Made by a program: the position numbers and the translations under genes. Shown piece by piece: positions 25,425 through 34,978 of a stretch of 64,000 nt of DNA (position 1 is the stretch's first letter; every line of letters begins with the position of its first letter). The notes below the pieces were generated by a model. The model was not told the origin of the DNA and did not search any database. It saw nothing but the letters and a program-made list of their open reading frames with translations. Origin of the DNA: VRUE01 sp963817945 (lineage in GTDB: Bacteria; Actinomycetota; Thermoleophilia; Solirubrobacterales; 70-9); assembly GCA_963817945.1 (NCBI GenBank), contig CAWFQH010000001.1, positions 248,001 through 312,000 of the forward strand, given 5' to 3'.

Positions 25425-26363
25425 ATGACGACGCGCACGCTCGACAGTCCGCCCAGCATCCTGCCCCTCTACGCGCGGGCGGCGGCGCCGTTGATCCCCG
25501 GCGCCTCGTTCCTCCCCTTCGTGCCCGGCCGCGGCAAGGAGATCCCCGATCTCGAGCTGACGCTGGACGGCGTCGAGGCCGACCCCGAAGTGGTCGCCGC
25601 CTACACGAAGGTCTGCGGTTTCGCGCTGCGCGATCGGCTTCCCCCCACCTACCCCCACGTCCTCGCATTCCCGTTGCACATGGCGGTGATGGCCGACGGC
25701 GGCTTCCCGTTCGGCGCGGTTGGCCTCGTCCACGTCGAGAACCGGATCGTCCAGCACCGGCCGATCGGCGCGAACGAGGCGCTGGAACTGCGGGTTAAGC
25801 CGACCAAGCTCGAGTCCCACCCCAAGGGCCGCACCTTCAGCCTCCTCACCGAGGCCCGAGTCGGCGCAGAGAAGGTCTGGGAGAGCTCCAGCACGATGCT
25901 GCGCCGCGGCAAGACCGAACAGCCCGCCGACGGGCCGAAAACGGCAGCCGGAGTGCCGAAATCGGCCCATCGGCGGGGGGGCGGCGAGCTGACGCCGAAC
26001 GCGGAGTGGCGGCTGGGGAGCGACCTCGGTCGACGCTACGCGGCGGTCTCTGGCGACCGCAACCCGATCCACATGCACTCGCTGACCGCGCGCCCGCTCG
26101 GCTTCAAGTCGGCGATCGCGCACGGGATGTGGACCAAGGCGCGCTGCCTAGCGGCGATCGAGAACCGCCTCCCCGATGCCTTCGAGGTCGAGGTGCGCTT
26201 CCGCAAGCCGATCTTCCTGCCCGCCCGCGTCGAGCTCCTGACCGCCACCAACGGTGAGGAGACCGGCTTCGCGGTCCGGGACCTGAAGCGACAGACCCCA
26301 CACCTCGACGGCCGCGCGCGGCCGCTCGGGTCGAAATCCAAGAGCGGGAGGAGTGAGAAGTGA
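25425..26363 (+). CDS. MaoC-family (R)-specific enoyl-CoA hydratase/dehydratase, HtdX-like
   Basis: 312 residues, two hot-dog halves. The second half carries the hydratase signature AAVSGDRNPIHMHSLTA with Asp and His, then GFKSAIAHGMWTKA. Its role is reversible hydration of 2-enoyl-CoA. The linker between the halves (about residues 165-186; PADGPKTAAGVPKSAHRR) is encoded by a palindromic repeat shared with an intergenic site at 28.95 kb, so an element appears to have inserted in frame. It starts 4 bp after the fabG4 stop. Its own stop overlaps the next gene by GTGA. Confidence 0.88.
   Translation: MTTRTLDSPPSILPLYARAAAPLIPGASFLPFVPGRGKEIPDLELTLDGVEADPEVVAAYTKVCGFALRDRLPPTYPHVLAFPLHMAVMADGGFPFGAVGLVHVENRIVQHRPIGANEALELRVKPTKLESHPKGRTFSLLTEARVGAEKVWESSSTMLRRGKTEQPADGPKTAAGVPKSAHRRGGGELTPNAEWRLGSDLGRRYAAVSGDRNPIHMHSLTARPLGFKSAIAHGMWTKARCLAAIENRLPDAFEVEVRFRKPIFLPARVELLTATNGEETGFAVRDLKRQTPHLDGRARPLGSKSKSGRSEK
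25923..25977. repeat. Palindromic repeat inside the maoC coding sequence
   Basis: The left arm (25923-25945) is identical over 23 bases to the left arm of the intergenic palindrome at 28952. The right arm (25955-25977) carries GCCGAAATCGGCCCATCGGC, with a few mismatches to a perfect dyad. It falls exactly in the interdomain linker and keeps the frame open. Confidence 0.8.
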
Positions 26364-27697
26364 ACGGCAACGACAAGGGCGGCGGGATCGCCGAGCGGAG
26401 CATGGGCTTCGGCCTGCGGGCGCTGAACCGGCTCGCGGGCTCAGACCTGCTCGACCGGACCCGCGTCCGCAAGCAGGTCGAGCGGGCGCTCTTCCAGGGC
26501 ACCAAGGGCGGCTTCCGCACGGCGACGGCTGCGGGCCGCACCTTCAAGGCCGCGCAGAAGCTGGGTAAACCGGCGCGGCAGAGCACCGCCAAGCCGCGCG
26601 CCCTGTTCGACGTCACGCCCGACGACGAGCAACAGATGTTCCAGGAGGCTGTCCGCGACTACGCCGCGGAGAAGGTCCGCCCCGCCGCCCAGGCGGCGGA
26701 TGCCGACGCCTCGACCCCACCGGAGCTGCTGGCCGCCACCAACGAGCTCGGCATCAACACGCTCGGCATCCCCGAGGAGCTGGGGGGCGTCGTCAGCGAG
26801 CAGGCAGCCGTCGGTAGCGTCCTGATCGGCGAGGCGCTGGCCCACGGCGATATGGGCATCGCCTATGCGGCGCTCGCCCCGGGCGCGGTCGCCACCGCGA
26901 TCGGCCACTGGGGCACCGCTGAGCAGGAGGCCACCTACTTGCCCGCCTTCGCCGGCGATGACGTGCCGGCGGCGGCACTGGCGATCCTCGAGCCGAGGCC
27001 GCTCTTCGATCCCCTGAAGCTCGATACGACTGCGCGCCGCGACGGTGAGGACTGGGTGCTCAACGGCGCCAAGTCGCTGGTCGCTCGCGCCGCCGACTGC
27101 GAGCTGTTCGTGGTTGCAGCCGAGGCCGAGGGCCTCGGCCCGGGCCTGTTCGTGATCGAGTCGGGCGCCAAGGGCCTCTCGGTCGAATCGGAGCCGGCGA
27201 TGGGGCTGCGACCCGCCGCCACCGGCAAGCTGCTGCTGGAGGACGTGCGGCTGCCGACCGCCGCCCTGATGGGCGAGGGCAAGCGGGAGGCCTACGTCGA
27301 GTGCGTGCACCGCGCCCGCATCGCCTGGTGCTCGCTGGCCGTTGGCACGGCACAGGCCGTGCTCGACTACGTCATCCCCTACGTCAACGACCGCACCGCT
27401 TTCGGTGAGCCGATCTCCAACCGTCAGGGCGTCGCCTTCACGGTCTCCGACATAGGCATCGAGACCGACGGCATGCGGCTGGCCACCTACCGGGCGGCGA
27501 GCCGCGCCGATCAGGGCCAGGACTTCGCCCACGAGGCCGCCCTGGCGCGACGCCTCTGTGCCGCCAAGGGAATGAAGATCGGGTCCGACGGCGTACAGCT
27601 GCTCGGCGGCCACGGCTTCGTCAAGGAGCACCCGGTCGAGCGCTGGTACCGCGACCTCCGCGCAGCGGGCGTGATGGAGGGCGCCCTGCTCGTCTGA
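26360..27697 (+). CDS. Acyl-CoA dehydrogenase (first of two)
   Basis: 445 residues, GTG start overlapping the maoC stop. About 85 extra N-terminal residues rich in Arg/Lys (LNRLAGSDLLDRTRVRKQVE) precede the dehydrogenase fold, which begins at DEQQMFQEAVRDYAAEKVRP. Later motifs are LGGVVSEQ, WVLNGAKSLVARAADCELF, DRTAFGEPISNRQGVAF and LLGGHGFVKEHPVERWYRD. The protein stops seven residues after the expected catalytic-Glu position (VMEGALLV), shorter than the usual EGTxxIQ-plus-tail ending. It may be a real variant or a heterodimer partner of the next gene. Confidence 0.85.
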   Translation: MNGNDKGGGIAERSMGFGLRALNRLAGSDLLDRTRVRKQVERALFQGTKGGFRTATAAGRTFKAAQKLGKPARQSTAKPRALFDVTPDDEQQMFQEAVRDYAAEKVRPAAQAADADASTPPELLAATNELGINTLGIPEELGGVVSEQAAVGSVLIGEALAHGDMGIAYAALAPGAVATAIGHWGTAEQEATYLPAFAGDDVPAAALAILEPRPLFDPLKLDTTARRDGEDWVLNGAKSLVARAADCELFVVAAEAEGLGPGLFVIESGAKGLSVESEPAMGLRPAATGKLLLEDVRLPTAALMGEGKREAYVECVHRARIAWCSLAVGTAQAVLDYVIPYVNDRTAFGEPISNRQGVAFTVSDIGIETDGMRLATYRAASRADQGQDFAHEAALARRLCAAKGMKIGSDGVQLLGGHGFVKEHPVERWYRDLRAAGVMEGALLV

Positions 27698-27732
27698 GGC
27701 CGCCATCGACCTCAGGAGCTAAAGGAAAGAAC

Positions 27733-28947
27733 ATGATCAACCTCGAGATACCGAAGAAGTTCAGGCCGCTGGTCAGCCAGGCCAACCAGGTCGCGACGGA
27801 GGTCTTCCGGCCGATCTCGCGCAAGTACGACGAAGCCGAGCACGAGTACCCGAAGGAGCTCGACATGCTCGCCTCGCTGATCGACGGCATGAACGAGGGC
27901 TCCGACATCGGCGGTGCCGGGGCCGCCGGCGTGCGCCGCGATAAAAGCGACAACGGCGACGGAGGCAACCGCAACGGCTCCAACCTCTCCACCGTGCTGG
28001 GGATCATCGAGCTCTGCTGGGGCGACGTCGGCCTGTTGCTCTCGATGCCGCGTCAGGGACTCGGCAACTCGGCGATCGCCTCAGTGGCGAGCGACGAGCA
28101 GCTCGAGCGCTACGGCGACAAGTGGGCGGCGATGGCGATCACCGAGCCGGAGGCCGGCTCGGACTCGGCCGCGATCCGCACCACCGCCGAGCTAGACGGC
28201 GACGAGTACGTGCTCAACGGCGAGAAGATCTTCGTCACCTCGGGCGACCGGGCGGACCTGATCGTGGTCTGGGCCTCGCTAGACCGCGACAAGGGCCGAG
28301 CGGCGATCAAGTCGTTCATCGTCGAGCGCGACAACCCGGGTCTGAAGCTGGATCGGCTCGAGCACAAGCTCGGGATCCGCGCCTCCGACACCGCCAACTT
28401 CACCCTGCAGGACTGCCGGGTGCCAAAAGAGGCGTTGCTGGGCAATCCCGAGATCGACACCAAGACCGGCTTCGGCGGCGCCATGCAGACCTTCGACAAC
28501 ACGCGGCCGCTGGTTGCGGCGATGGCGGTTGGAGTGACCCGGGCGGCGCTGGAGGAGACCCGCCGCTGTCTGGCGGAAGCCGGGGTCGAGGTCGACGACG
28601 CGGTGCCCGCTTTCTCCCAGCACGCCGCCGCGGCGCGCCTGCTGGAGATGGAGGCCGACTACGAGGCGGCCCGGCTGCTCACCATGCAGGCCGCCTGGAT
28701 GGCCGACAACGCGAAGCCAAACTCGCTGCAGGCCTCGATGGCGAAGGCAAAGGCGGGCCGCACCTGCGTCGACGTCACGCTCGGCTGCGTCGAGCTCTGC
28801 GGCAGCGTCGGCTACGACGAGAACCGCCTGCTGGAGAAGTGGGCGCGCGACGCGAAGATCCTCGACATCTTCGAGGGCACGCAGCAAATCCAGCTGCTGA
28901 TCGTCGCCCGCCAGCTGCTCGGCAAGGGCTCCTCGGAACTGCGCTAA
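27733..28947 (+). CDS. Acyl-CoA dehydrogenase (second of two)
   Basis: 404 residues, with a purine-rich AGGAGCTAAAGGAAAG before the ATG. Complete fold: WAAMAITEPEAGSDSAAIRT (FAD/substrate motif), YVLNGEKIFVTSGDRAD, HKLGIRASDTANFTLQDCRV, and the catalytic base in DIFEGTQQIQLLIVARQLLG. An insertion near 55-85 (GGAGAAGVRRDKSDNGDGGNR in part) looks flexible. It introduces the 2,3 double bond into acyl-CoA, passing electrons to ETF. It may form a heteromer with the upstream paralogue. It is followed by a perfect 25-bp palindrome. Confidence 0.9.
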   Translation: MINLEIPKKFRPLVSQANQVATEVFRPISRKYDEAEHEYPKELDMLASLIDGMNEGSDIGGAGAAGVRRDKSDNGDGGNRNGSNLSTVLGIIELCWGDVGLLLSMPRQGLGNSAIASVASDEQLERYGDKWAAMAITEPEAGSDSAAIRTTAELDGDEYVLNGEKIFVTSGDRADLIVVWASLDRDKGRAAIKSFIVERDNPGLKLDRLEHKLGIRASDTANFTLQDCRVPKEALLGNPEIDTKTGFGGAMQTFDNTRPLVAAMAVGVTRAALEETRRCLAEAGVEVDDAVPAFSQHAAAARLLEMEADYEAARLLTMQAAWMADNAKPNSLQASMAKAKAGRTCVDVTLGCVELCGSVGYDENRLLEKWARDAKILDIFEGTQQIQLLIVARQLLGKGSSELR

Positions 28948-28951
28948 CCCA

Positions 28952-29006
28952 CCCGCCGACGGGCCGAAAACGGCGTTCCGGACGCCGTTTTCGGCCCGTC
29001 GGCGGG
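28952..29006. repeat. Perfect 25-bp palindrome, intergenic copy of the maoC repeat
   Basis: Arms 28952-28976 and 28982-29006 are exact reverse complements around a TCCGG loop. It lies between the second acyl-CoA dehydrogenase and the acyl-CoA synthetase. It could slow or terminate transcription but has no T tract. Same family as 25923-25977. Confidence 0.85.
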
Positions 29007-29027
29007 CAGTTCGGCAGACTGCCGCCC

Positions 29028-30530
29028 GTGAACTTCATCGAGGACGTCGTCGAAGCCTTTCCGGCGGCGCGGCCGGCGCTGATCGAGGTCGACGCTGCGG
29101 GCAGCCGCAGGCTGCACTACTTCGGCGAGCTGTTCGCCCGCTCCGCCGGGCTCTCAGGCGCCTTCGCCGCCCATGGCGTCGGCCGCGGCGATGCGGTGAT
29201 GACGCTGATCGGCAGCCGTCCCGAGTGGGTGCTGGCGCTGCTGGCCTGCTGGCGGATGGGGGCGGTGGCGCTGCCGTGCAACCCACAGCTGCGCCGCAAG
29301 GATTTGGAGGTGCGGGTGCGAGCGGCGAACCCGAAGCTGGCCGTCGGCGAGGGTCGCTACCTGGCAGCGCTGCCCGATGGCGTCCCCTACATGGACATGG
29401 AAGACGTCGCCCGCGTCCTCGACGAGGACCGCGCCCAGGAGACGCCGGCGCCACTGGAGGACCTGGGCCCCGACGACCCGGCGGCGATCGTCTTCACCTC
29501 CGGCACTACCGGCGAGCCGCGCGGGGTGCTGTATCCCCAGCGCTACCTGAGCGGCCAACGGCTGCAGGCCGAGCACTGGTTCGGTGCCCGCGAGGGCGAG
29601 GTCGCCTGGTGCACCGCGGCCCCGGGCTGGTCGAAGTCGACCCGCAACGCCTTTGTGGCGCCCTGGCTGGGCGGCGCCGTCGCGGTGCTCCACGACGGTC
29701 GCTTCGACCCCGTCGAGCGCTTGCGGCTCTGCGAGGAGCTTGGGGTCAACGTGCTCTGCCAGGCGCCGACCGAGTACCGGATGCTGGCCACGCGGACGGA
29801 GCTGGAGCCGATCCGCTCGCTGCGCCGGCTGATCTCCGCCGGCGAGCCGATCGAGCCGGAGACGGTCCGCCACTTCCGTGAGCGCCTCGGCCTCCCGATC
29901 TGCGATGGCTACGGCCAGACCGAGACCGGGCAGGTGACCGGGATACGCCCCGACGAGGACGACCCGGCGCGCGACGGTTCGATGGGCAGGCCGCTACCGG
30001 GCCTCGACGTCCGCGTCGCGAGCGACGACGAGACTGCCGGAGGGCACGCGATCGGCGAACTGCAACTGCGCGCTGGCTCCTCCCCCACTTTCTTCACCCG
30101 CTACCTCGACGATGACCCCTTCGAAGGCGAGTGGTGGCCGACTGGGGACAGGGTGCGCGAGGACGCCGACGGCTATCTCTGGTTCGAGGGCCGAGACGAC
30201 GACCTGATCCTCTCCTCCGGCTACCGGATCGGCCCCTTCGAGGTCGAGTCGGCGCTCGTCTCCCACCCCGCCGTCGCCGAGGCGGCGGCGGTGGCGACCC
30301 CCGATCCCGAGCGCGGTGCCGTCGTCCGCGCCGTCGTCGTCCTGGATGAGCACGCGGCTCCTTCCGAGGCCCTGGTCCGCGAGCTACAGGAGCACGTCAG
30401 ATCGCTGACCGCCCCCTACAAGTACCCGCGCGTGGTCGAGTTCGTCGAGGCGCTGCCGAAGACCCATAGCGGCAAGGTGAAGCGGGCGCAGCTGCGCGGC
30501 GACGCACTCGGCGAACCAGGTTCATGTTGA
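29028..30530 (+). CDS. AMP-forming acyl-CoA synthetase
   Basis: 500 residues from a GTG 22 bp after the palindrome. Adenylate-forming enzyme motifs: IVFTSGTTGEPRGVL (P-loop, about 150), LPICDGYGQTETGQVTG, WWPTGDRVREDADGYLWFEG, and the C-terminal GRDDDLILSSGYRIGPFEVES hinge with the late lysine in THSGKVKR. It activates a carboxylic acid (fatty or medium-chain) to acyl-CoA, feeding the dehydrogenases upstream. The chain-length preference cannot be read from sequence. A longer in-frame extension upstream is antisense-like and rejected. Confidence 0.88.
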   Translation: MNFIEDVVEAFPAARPALIEVDAAGSRRLHYFGELFARSAGLSGAFAAHGVGRGDAVMTLIGSRPEWVLALLACWRMGAVALPCNPQLRRKDLEVRVRAANPKLAVGEGRYLAALPDGVPYMDMEDVARVLDEDRAQETPAPLEDLGPDDPAAIVFTSGTTGEPRGVLYPQRYLSGQRLQAEHWFGAREGEVAWCTAAPGWSKSTRNAFVAPWLGGAVAVLHDGRFDPVERLRLCEELGVNVLCQAPTEYRMLATRTELEPIRSLRRLISAGEPIEPETVRHFRERLGLPICDGYGQTETGQVTGIRPDEDDPARDGSMGRPLPGLDVRVASDDETAGGHAIGELQLRAGSSPTFFTRYLDDDPFEGEWWPTGDRVREDADGYLWFEGRDDDLILSSGYRIGPFEVESALVSHPAVAEAAAVATPDPERGAVVRAVVVLDEHAAPSEALVRELQEHVRSLTAPYKYPRVVEFVEALPKTHSGKVKRAQLRGDALGEPGSC

Positions 30531-30561
30531 GCTCCTGTCAGGGGCCAAACGTGAACTGCGG

Positions 30562-31971
30562 CTAGGCCGCGAGGGCCTCGTCGAGGTCCATCGGCCGGCC
30601 CAGGTGGTAGCCCTGAGCCATGTCGACCCCGTAATCGCGCAGCATTTCGGCGGTGAGGTCGTCCTGGACGTACTCGGCGATCGTCGCCTTGCCGAGCCCG
30701 CGGGCGATTTGGACGATCGCCTGCACGGTTAGCTGGTCGGCGTCGCTCTGTGGCATATCGCGGACGAAGGAGCCGTCGATCTTGATCAGGTCGAAGGGAA
30801 CCCGCTTCAAGTAGTGGAAGGGACCGAAGCCGGCACCGTAGTCGTCGATCGCGACCTGGCAGCCGAATTCGGTCAGACGGTCAGCAAAGCCAGCGGCGGC
30901 GTCGTAGTCGTAGACGTTCCCCATCTCGGTGATCTCGAAGGTGCAGCGCGATGGATCCGCATCCCCTTCGTCGAGCCGGCGCTCGATGAACTCGAGCACG
31001 GAGAGGTCGTTGAGGGAAGCACCCGAAAGGTTGACGTGGAGAGAGAGCGGCTGCCCCTGGCGCTCGCGCTCGGCGAGCAGCTCGAGGGCGCGGGCGACGA
31101 CCCAGCGATCGAGCTCCTGCACCATGCCGGCGCGCTCCGCCGCCTCGATGAAGGAGGACGCCGGCAGCAGCTCCCCCTCCTCGCTGGTCATCCGCAGCAG
31201 CAGCTCGTAGCGCTCGATGCCCCCGGACTCGAGGCTGCGGATCGGCTGCGTGTGGAGACTGAGGCGATCGTCGGTGAGAGCGTCGCGGATTTTCGCCGCC
31301 GTGGTCTGGCGCCGGGCGGGCTCTCGCTGGGGTTGGCTCGGATCGCGGAAGAGGGCGATCTGGTTGCGGCCATCCTCCTTCGCCCTATACATCGCCTGGT
31401 CGGCGGCAACCAGAACGGACTCGGCGCCGACGTCACCCTGGCCGCCGAACATCGTGATGCCGACGCTGATCGTTGCCGGCTCGGCCTCTGGCGCGGGACG
31501 AGCGCTCTCGGCGACCTGCGAGCGCAGGTCTTCACCTAATTGCAGCGCGCCGGCGGTGTCGGTCTGGGGCAGCAGGATCGCGAACTCGTCGCCGGAGAGG
31601 CGGGCGACGATGTCGGTGGTGCGAACACGTTCGCGCATCGTCCCGGCTACCTGGCGGATCAAGTGGTCGCCCGCATGGTGGCCAAGCGAGTCGTTGATCC
31701 CCTTGAGGCCGTCGATGTCGATGATCATCACGGCCCCCTGACCGCCATAGCGGGCGGTAAAGGAGACGTACTGGTCCAGTTCAGCGCGGAAGCGGCGCCG
31801 ATCCAGCAGCCCGGTCAGCGAGTCGTGGTCGGCCAGATAGCGAAGCTCGGTCTCGGTCCGTTCGGCCCGCTCGAGCGCCGCGAGGACGACCTCGCGGTCC
31901 TCAGGGTCAAGCTTGCCGAGCACGGCGTCGATAGCCGGCCCGCCTTCGGCGAGGAGTCGCTCGTTAGCCAC
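30562..31971 (-). CDS. GGDEF-EAL cyclic di-GMP signalling protein
   Basis: 469 residues, GTG start, no membrane segment. GGDEF domain about 45-205: DHDSLTGLLDRRRF, FDxD-like MIIDIDGLKGIND, and RLSGDEF (126-130; first Gly is Ser). EAL domain about 225-465: YELLLRM (256-258, EAL reads ELL), HVNLSG, TFEITEMG, IDDYGAGFGPFHYL, LIKIDGSFV and TIAEYVQDD. The metal-ligand and general-base residues of the phosphodiesterase appear present, so c-di-GMP hydrolysis is likely. Cyclase activity with SGDEF is uncertain. A short N-terminal helical region is the only sensor candidate. Confidence 0.9.
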   Translation of the reverse strand: MANERLLAEGGPAIDAVLGKLDPEDREVVLAALERAERTETELRYLADHDSLTGLLDRRRFRAELDQYVSFTARYGGQGAVMIIDIDGLKGINDSLGHHAGDHLIRQVAGTMRERVRTTDIVARLSGDEFAILLPQTDTAGALQLGEDLRSQVAESARPAPEAEPATISVGITMFGGQGDVGAESVLVAADQAMYRAKEDGRNQIALFRDPSQPQREPARRQTTAAKIRDALTDDRLSLHTQPIRSLESGGIERYELLLRMTSEEGELLPASSFIEAAERAGMVQELDRWVVARALELLAERERQGQPLSLHVNLSGASLNDLSVLEFIERRLDEGDADPSRCTFEITEMGNVYDYDAAAGFADRLTEFGCQVAIDDYGAGFGPFHYLKRVPFDLIKIDGSFVRDMPQSDADQLTVQAIVQIARGLGKATIAEYVQDDLTAEMLRDYGVDMAQGYHLGRPMDLDEALAA

Positions 31972-32099
31972 TTACGAAATGTAGATGCAACGGGGCTGGA
32001 CAATCGCCCGTACCTCTCGAAACTTCACATTGCGTCCCACTTTCGCTGACCTCACCTCCCCAATAGTTGGCCTCGGCCGTCCGCGGGTAGGGTGAGGGC

Positions 32100-34067
<1,968 letters not shown>

Positions 34068-34192
34068 TCCTGGCTTCACTTAGTTTAATTTGAGCATTTA
34101 GCCCGGAACGGCTATAGCTGACCGTCTCCCCGTCCGTGGGGAGCTGCGGCGGCCGACCAGACGCCGCTCCCAGTCATACAGAGAGGAACGAG

Positions 34193-34918
34193 ATGAGTCT
34201 CAAGGCGAAGGCAACCAGCCTGGGCCTGCTTGCAGCTCTCGCGGCAAGCGTGCTGGCCCTGGCAACGATCCAGAACACGAAGAACACGACCGCCCAAGCT
34301 GAAACCGGCGGCCACTTCTATACCGAGGACACCTCAGGACACACGATCCTGAGCGGCGTAGACAAGGCCGGGAACACATTCACGTTCACCGACGAACACT
34401 TTGCGGCAGCAAAAGCAACGTGCAAAAACGACACGACCTATGCAGGAACACTCACCACGCAGACAGCCACCGAAATAACACTCACGCCGCAATTCTCAGG
34501 ATGCGAAGCGCTTGGCTTCCCGGCCCACATCGACACGAACGGATGCGACTTCGTCTTCACAATCGGCAAAACGTTCAATCAGCACAACACAACCCACATC
34601 AAATGCCCAGTGGGCAAACATCTACAGATCACAGCGACAAGCCCGTTTGGGACCTGCACGATCACAATCAAACCCCAGACGCCGGCCAGTGGATCGGGCT
34701 ACTACAAACCGGTCGGGGAAGGCGTACACGAGATCACAGTCAAGCCGACACTGAGGTCAGTTCACGCTATCTACCTCGGTGGACCGGGCAAATGCGGCGG
34801 GGTGCCGGAAGGCACAACAACGGTCAAAGGCAAGATAGACGGCCGAATTGCCTTGAAAGCGTTCACCACAGCCGGTGTACAAAAAGGCATCACAGCGACA
34901 GGCCCTCAAGACACTTAG
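34193..34918 (+). CDS. Secreted cysteine-containing protein of unknown function, low-GC for the window
   Basis: 241 residues with AGAGAGGAACG before the ATG. A signal peptide (LGLLAALAASVLALATI) is followed by a Thr-rich mature protein (HFYTEDTSGHTILSGVDKAG, TTQTATEITLTPQFSGCEAL) with six cysteines that could pair into three disulfides. Codon choice uses many A-ending codons (aca, gca, aaa) and GC is visibly below its neighbours, suggesting recent acquisition or a fast-evolving surface family. No domain recognised. A strong hairpin follows immediately. Confidence 0.7.
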   Translation: MSLKAKATSLGLLAALAASVLALATIQNTKNTTAQAETGGHFYTEDTSGHTILSGVDKAGNTFTFTDEHFAAAKATCKNDTTYAGTLTTQTATEITLTPQFSGCEALGFPAHIDTNGCDFVFTIGKTFNQHNTTHIKCPVGKHLQITATSPFGTCTITIKPQTPASGSGYYKPVGEGVHEITVKPTLRSVHAIYLGGPGKCGGVPEGTTTVKGKIDGRIALKAFTTAGVQKGITATGPQDT

Positions 34919-34925
34919 GCGTAGG

Positions 34926-34961
34926 AGACGTAGGGTCGGGAGCCTTCCCGGCCCTACGTCT
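34926..34961 (+). terminator. Terminator-like hairpin
   Basis: A 16-bp stem (AGACGTAGGGTCGGGA with its complement, one G-U) and a GCCT loop start 8 bp after the stop of the secreted protein. There is no T run after it, so termination may be weak. Confidence 0.6.
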
Positions 34962-34978
34962 GATAGAGATGCTCGCTA

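Noticed and set aside
34068..34192. Possible promoter or riboswitch in the AT-richer leader of the secreted protein
   Set aside because: AT-rich but without recognisable paired or conserved blocks.
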